DNA of 64,000 bases from Roseicyclus sediminis (GTDB taxonomy: Bacteria; Pseudomonadota; Alphaproteobacteria; Rhodobacterales; Rhodobacteraceae): contig NZ_JAOPHT010000011.1 of the NCBI RefSeq assembly GCF_025515305.1, positions 62,001 to 126,000 on the forward strand, written 5' to 3'. Positions within the stretch are counted from its first letter, which is position 1; every line of letters starts with the position of its first letter. Position numbers and translations under genes: made by a program. Below the pieces are notes generated by a model. That model was not told where the DNA came from. It worked only from the letters and a program-made list of their open reading frames with translations, and did not search any database. Positions 63,769 to 64,000 of the stretch are shown here, piece by piece.

Positions 63769-64000
63769 ATGCACGGCATGATCAATTGCGCCCTCCAGGG
63801 CTTTCTGACCGCGCAATACGGTCCGGCACTCTGGCGGGAAGTGCGCGATCTCGCCCGCCTGCCCGAGGAGGGTTTCGAGGCGATGGAGCGCTATGACGAT
63901 GCGCTGACGCTGGCCTGTTTCGAGGCCGCGACGGAGGTTCTGCAAAAACATCCCAACGCGCTTCTGGAAGACATCGGCATCCACCTCGTGACCCACCCCG
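63769..64000 (+). CDS. H-NOX (heme NO-binding) domain protein, 3' end beyond the window
   Basis: The first 77 residues, MHGMINCALQGFLTAQYGP then ALWREVRDLARLPEEGFEAM and DDALTLACFEAATEVL, match the N-terminus of heme NO-binding (H-NOX/HNOB) proteins. The proximal heme His would lie beyond the edge, near residue 100. These sense NO or O2 and often control c-di-GMP enzymes or kinases. A -10-like CCTAGGCTG is about 50 bp upstream. Fused output domains cannot be excluded. Confidence 0.75.
   Translation, partial: MHGMINCALQGFLTAQYGPALWREVRDLARLPEEGFEAMERYDDALTLACFEAATEVLQKHPNALLEDIGIHLVTHP

Overview
The window is about 64 kb of GC-rich bacterial chromosome. Gene content and order point to an alphaproteobacterium of the Rhodobacterales (Roseobacter/Paracoccaceae group). 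The clearest markers are the block tldD <> ctaC-ctaB-small ORF-ctaG-ctaE-SURF1-thrC-M16 peptidase-GNAT, the hflK-hflC-DUF2065-Do protease block, several small DUF families typical of this order (DUF2842, DUF1467, DUF3572, DUF2065), and a recurring intergenic repeat I associate with these genomes. This placement rests on family recognition, not on a search.

Layout. 0-9.5 kb: housekeeping genes glmU-glmS, a phosphoglycolate phosphatase, a lone DegT-type aminotransferase, pyrG, secG, purA and DUF2842. 9.5-12.2 kb: a very acidic, low-complexity 914-residue protein. 12.3-19.7 kb: thiN, rpiA, gor, then hflKC, DUF2065 and a periplasmic Do protease. 19.7-22 kb: a peptidoglycan-binding lipoprotein, a C-terminal remnant of the error-prone polymerase DnaE2 beside a LexA-type box, a 2Fe-2S ferredoxin and a secreted VCBS/FG-GAP-like protein. 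22-27 kb: aspS, a receiver-domain protein, methylmalonyl-CoA epimerase, DUF1467, an EI24 membrane protein and a nitroreductase. 27-32 kb: two small membrane proteins, topA and dprA. 32.4-41.6 kb: tldD and the divergent cytochrome c oxidase assembly/thrC cluster. 41.7-49.7 kb: an FAD-linked oxidase, an alpha/beta hydrolase, a beta-oxidation fusion enzyme with a shortened C-terminus, metG, an MFS transporter and an ImuA-like SOS gene with its own LexA-type box. 49.8-56.7 kb: an aldo/keto reductase, a GDSL hydrolase, an XRE regulator divergent from a desaturase, DMT and AEC transporters, a split-box NUDIX hydrolase and DUF983. 56.9-64 kb: an EF-hand protein, an ECF sigma/putative anti-sigma/metal-sensor-like trio, a PleD-like diguanylate cyclase, DUF3572, MarR, a HAD phosphatase, a non-pyrrolysine MttB-family methyltransferase, and the start of an H-NOX-type protein cut by the window edge.

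No CRISPR array, prophage, insertion sequence, rRNA or complete tRNA was seen. The most interesting signal is the broken SOS mutagenesis cassette. A solitary imuA-like gene and a DnaE2 C-terminal relic lie 29 kb apart, each with a GAAC-N7-GAAC LexA-type box, and neither imuB nor a full dnaE2 is present. Other points are the giant acidic protein, the truncated multifunctional beta-oxidation enzyme, the three-copy intergenic repeat, and several dyads placed like operators.
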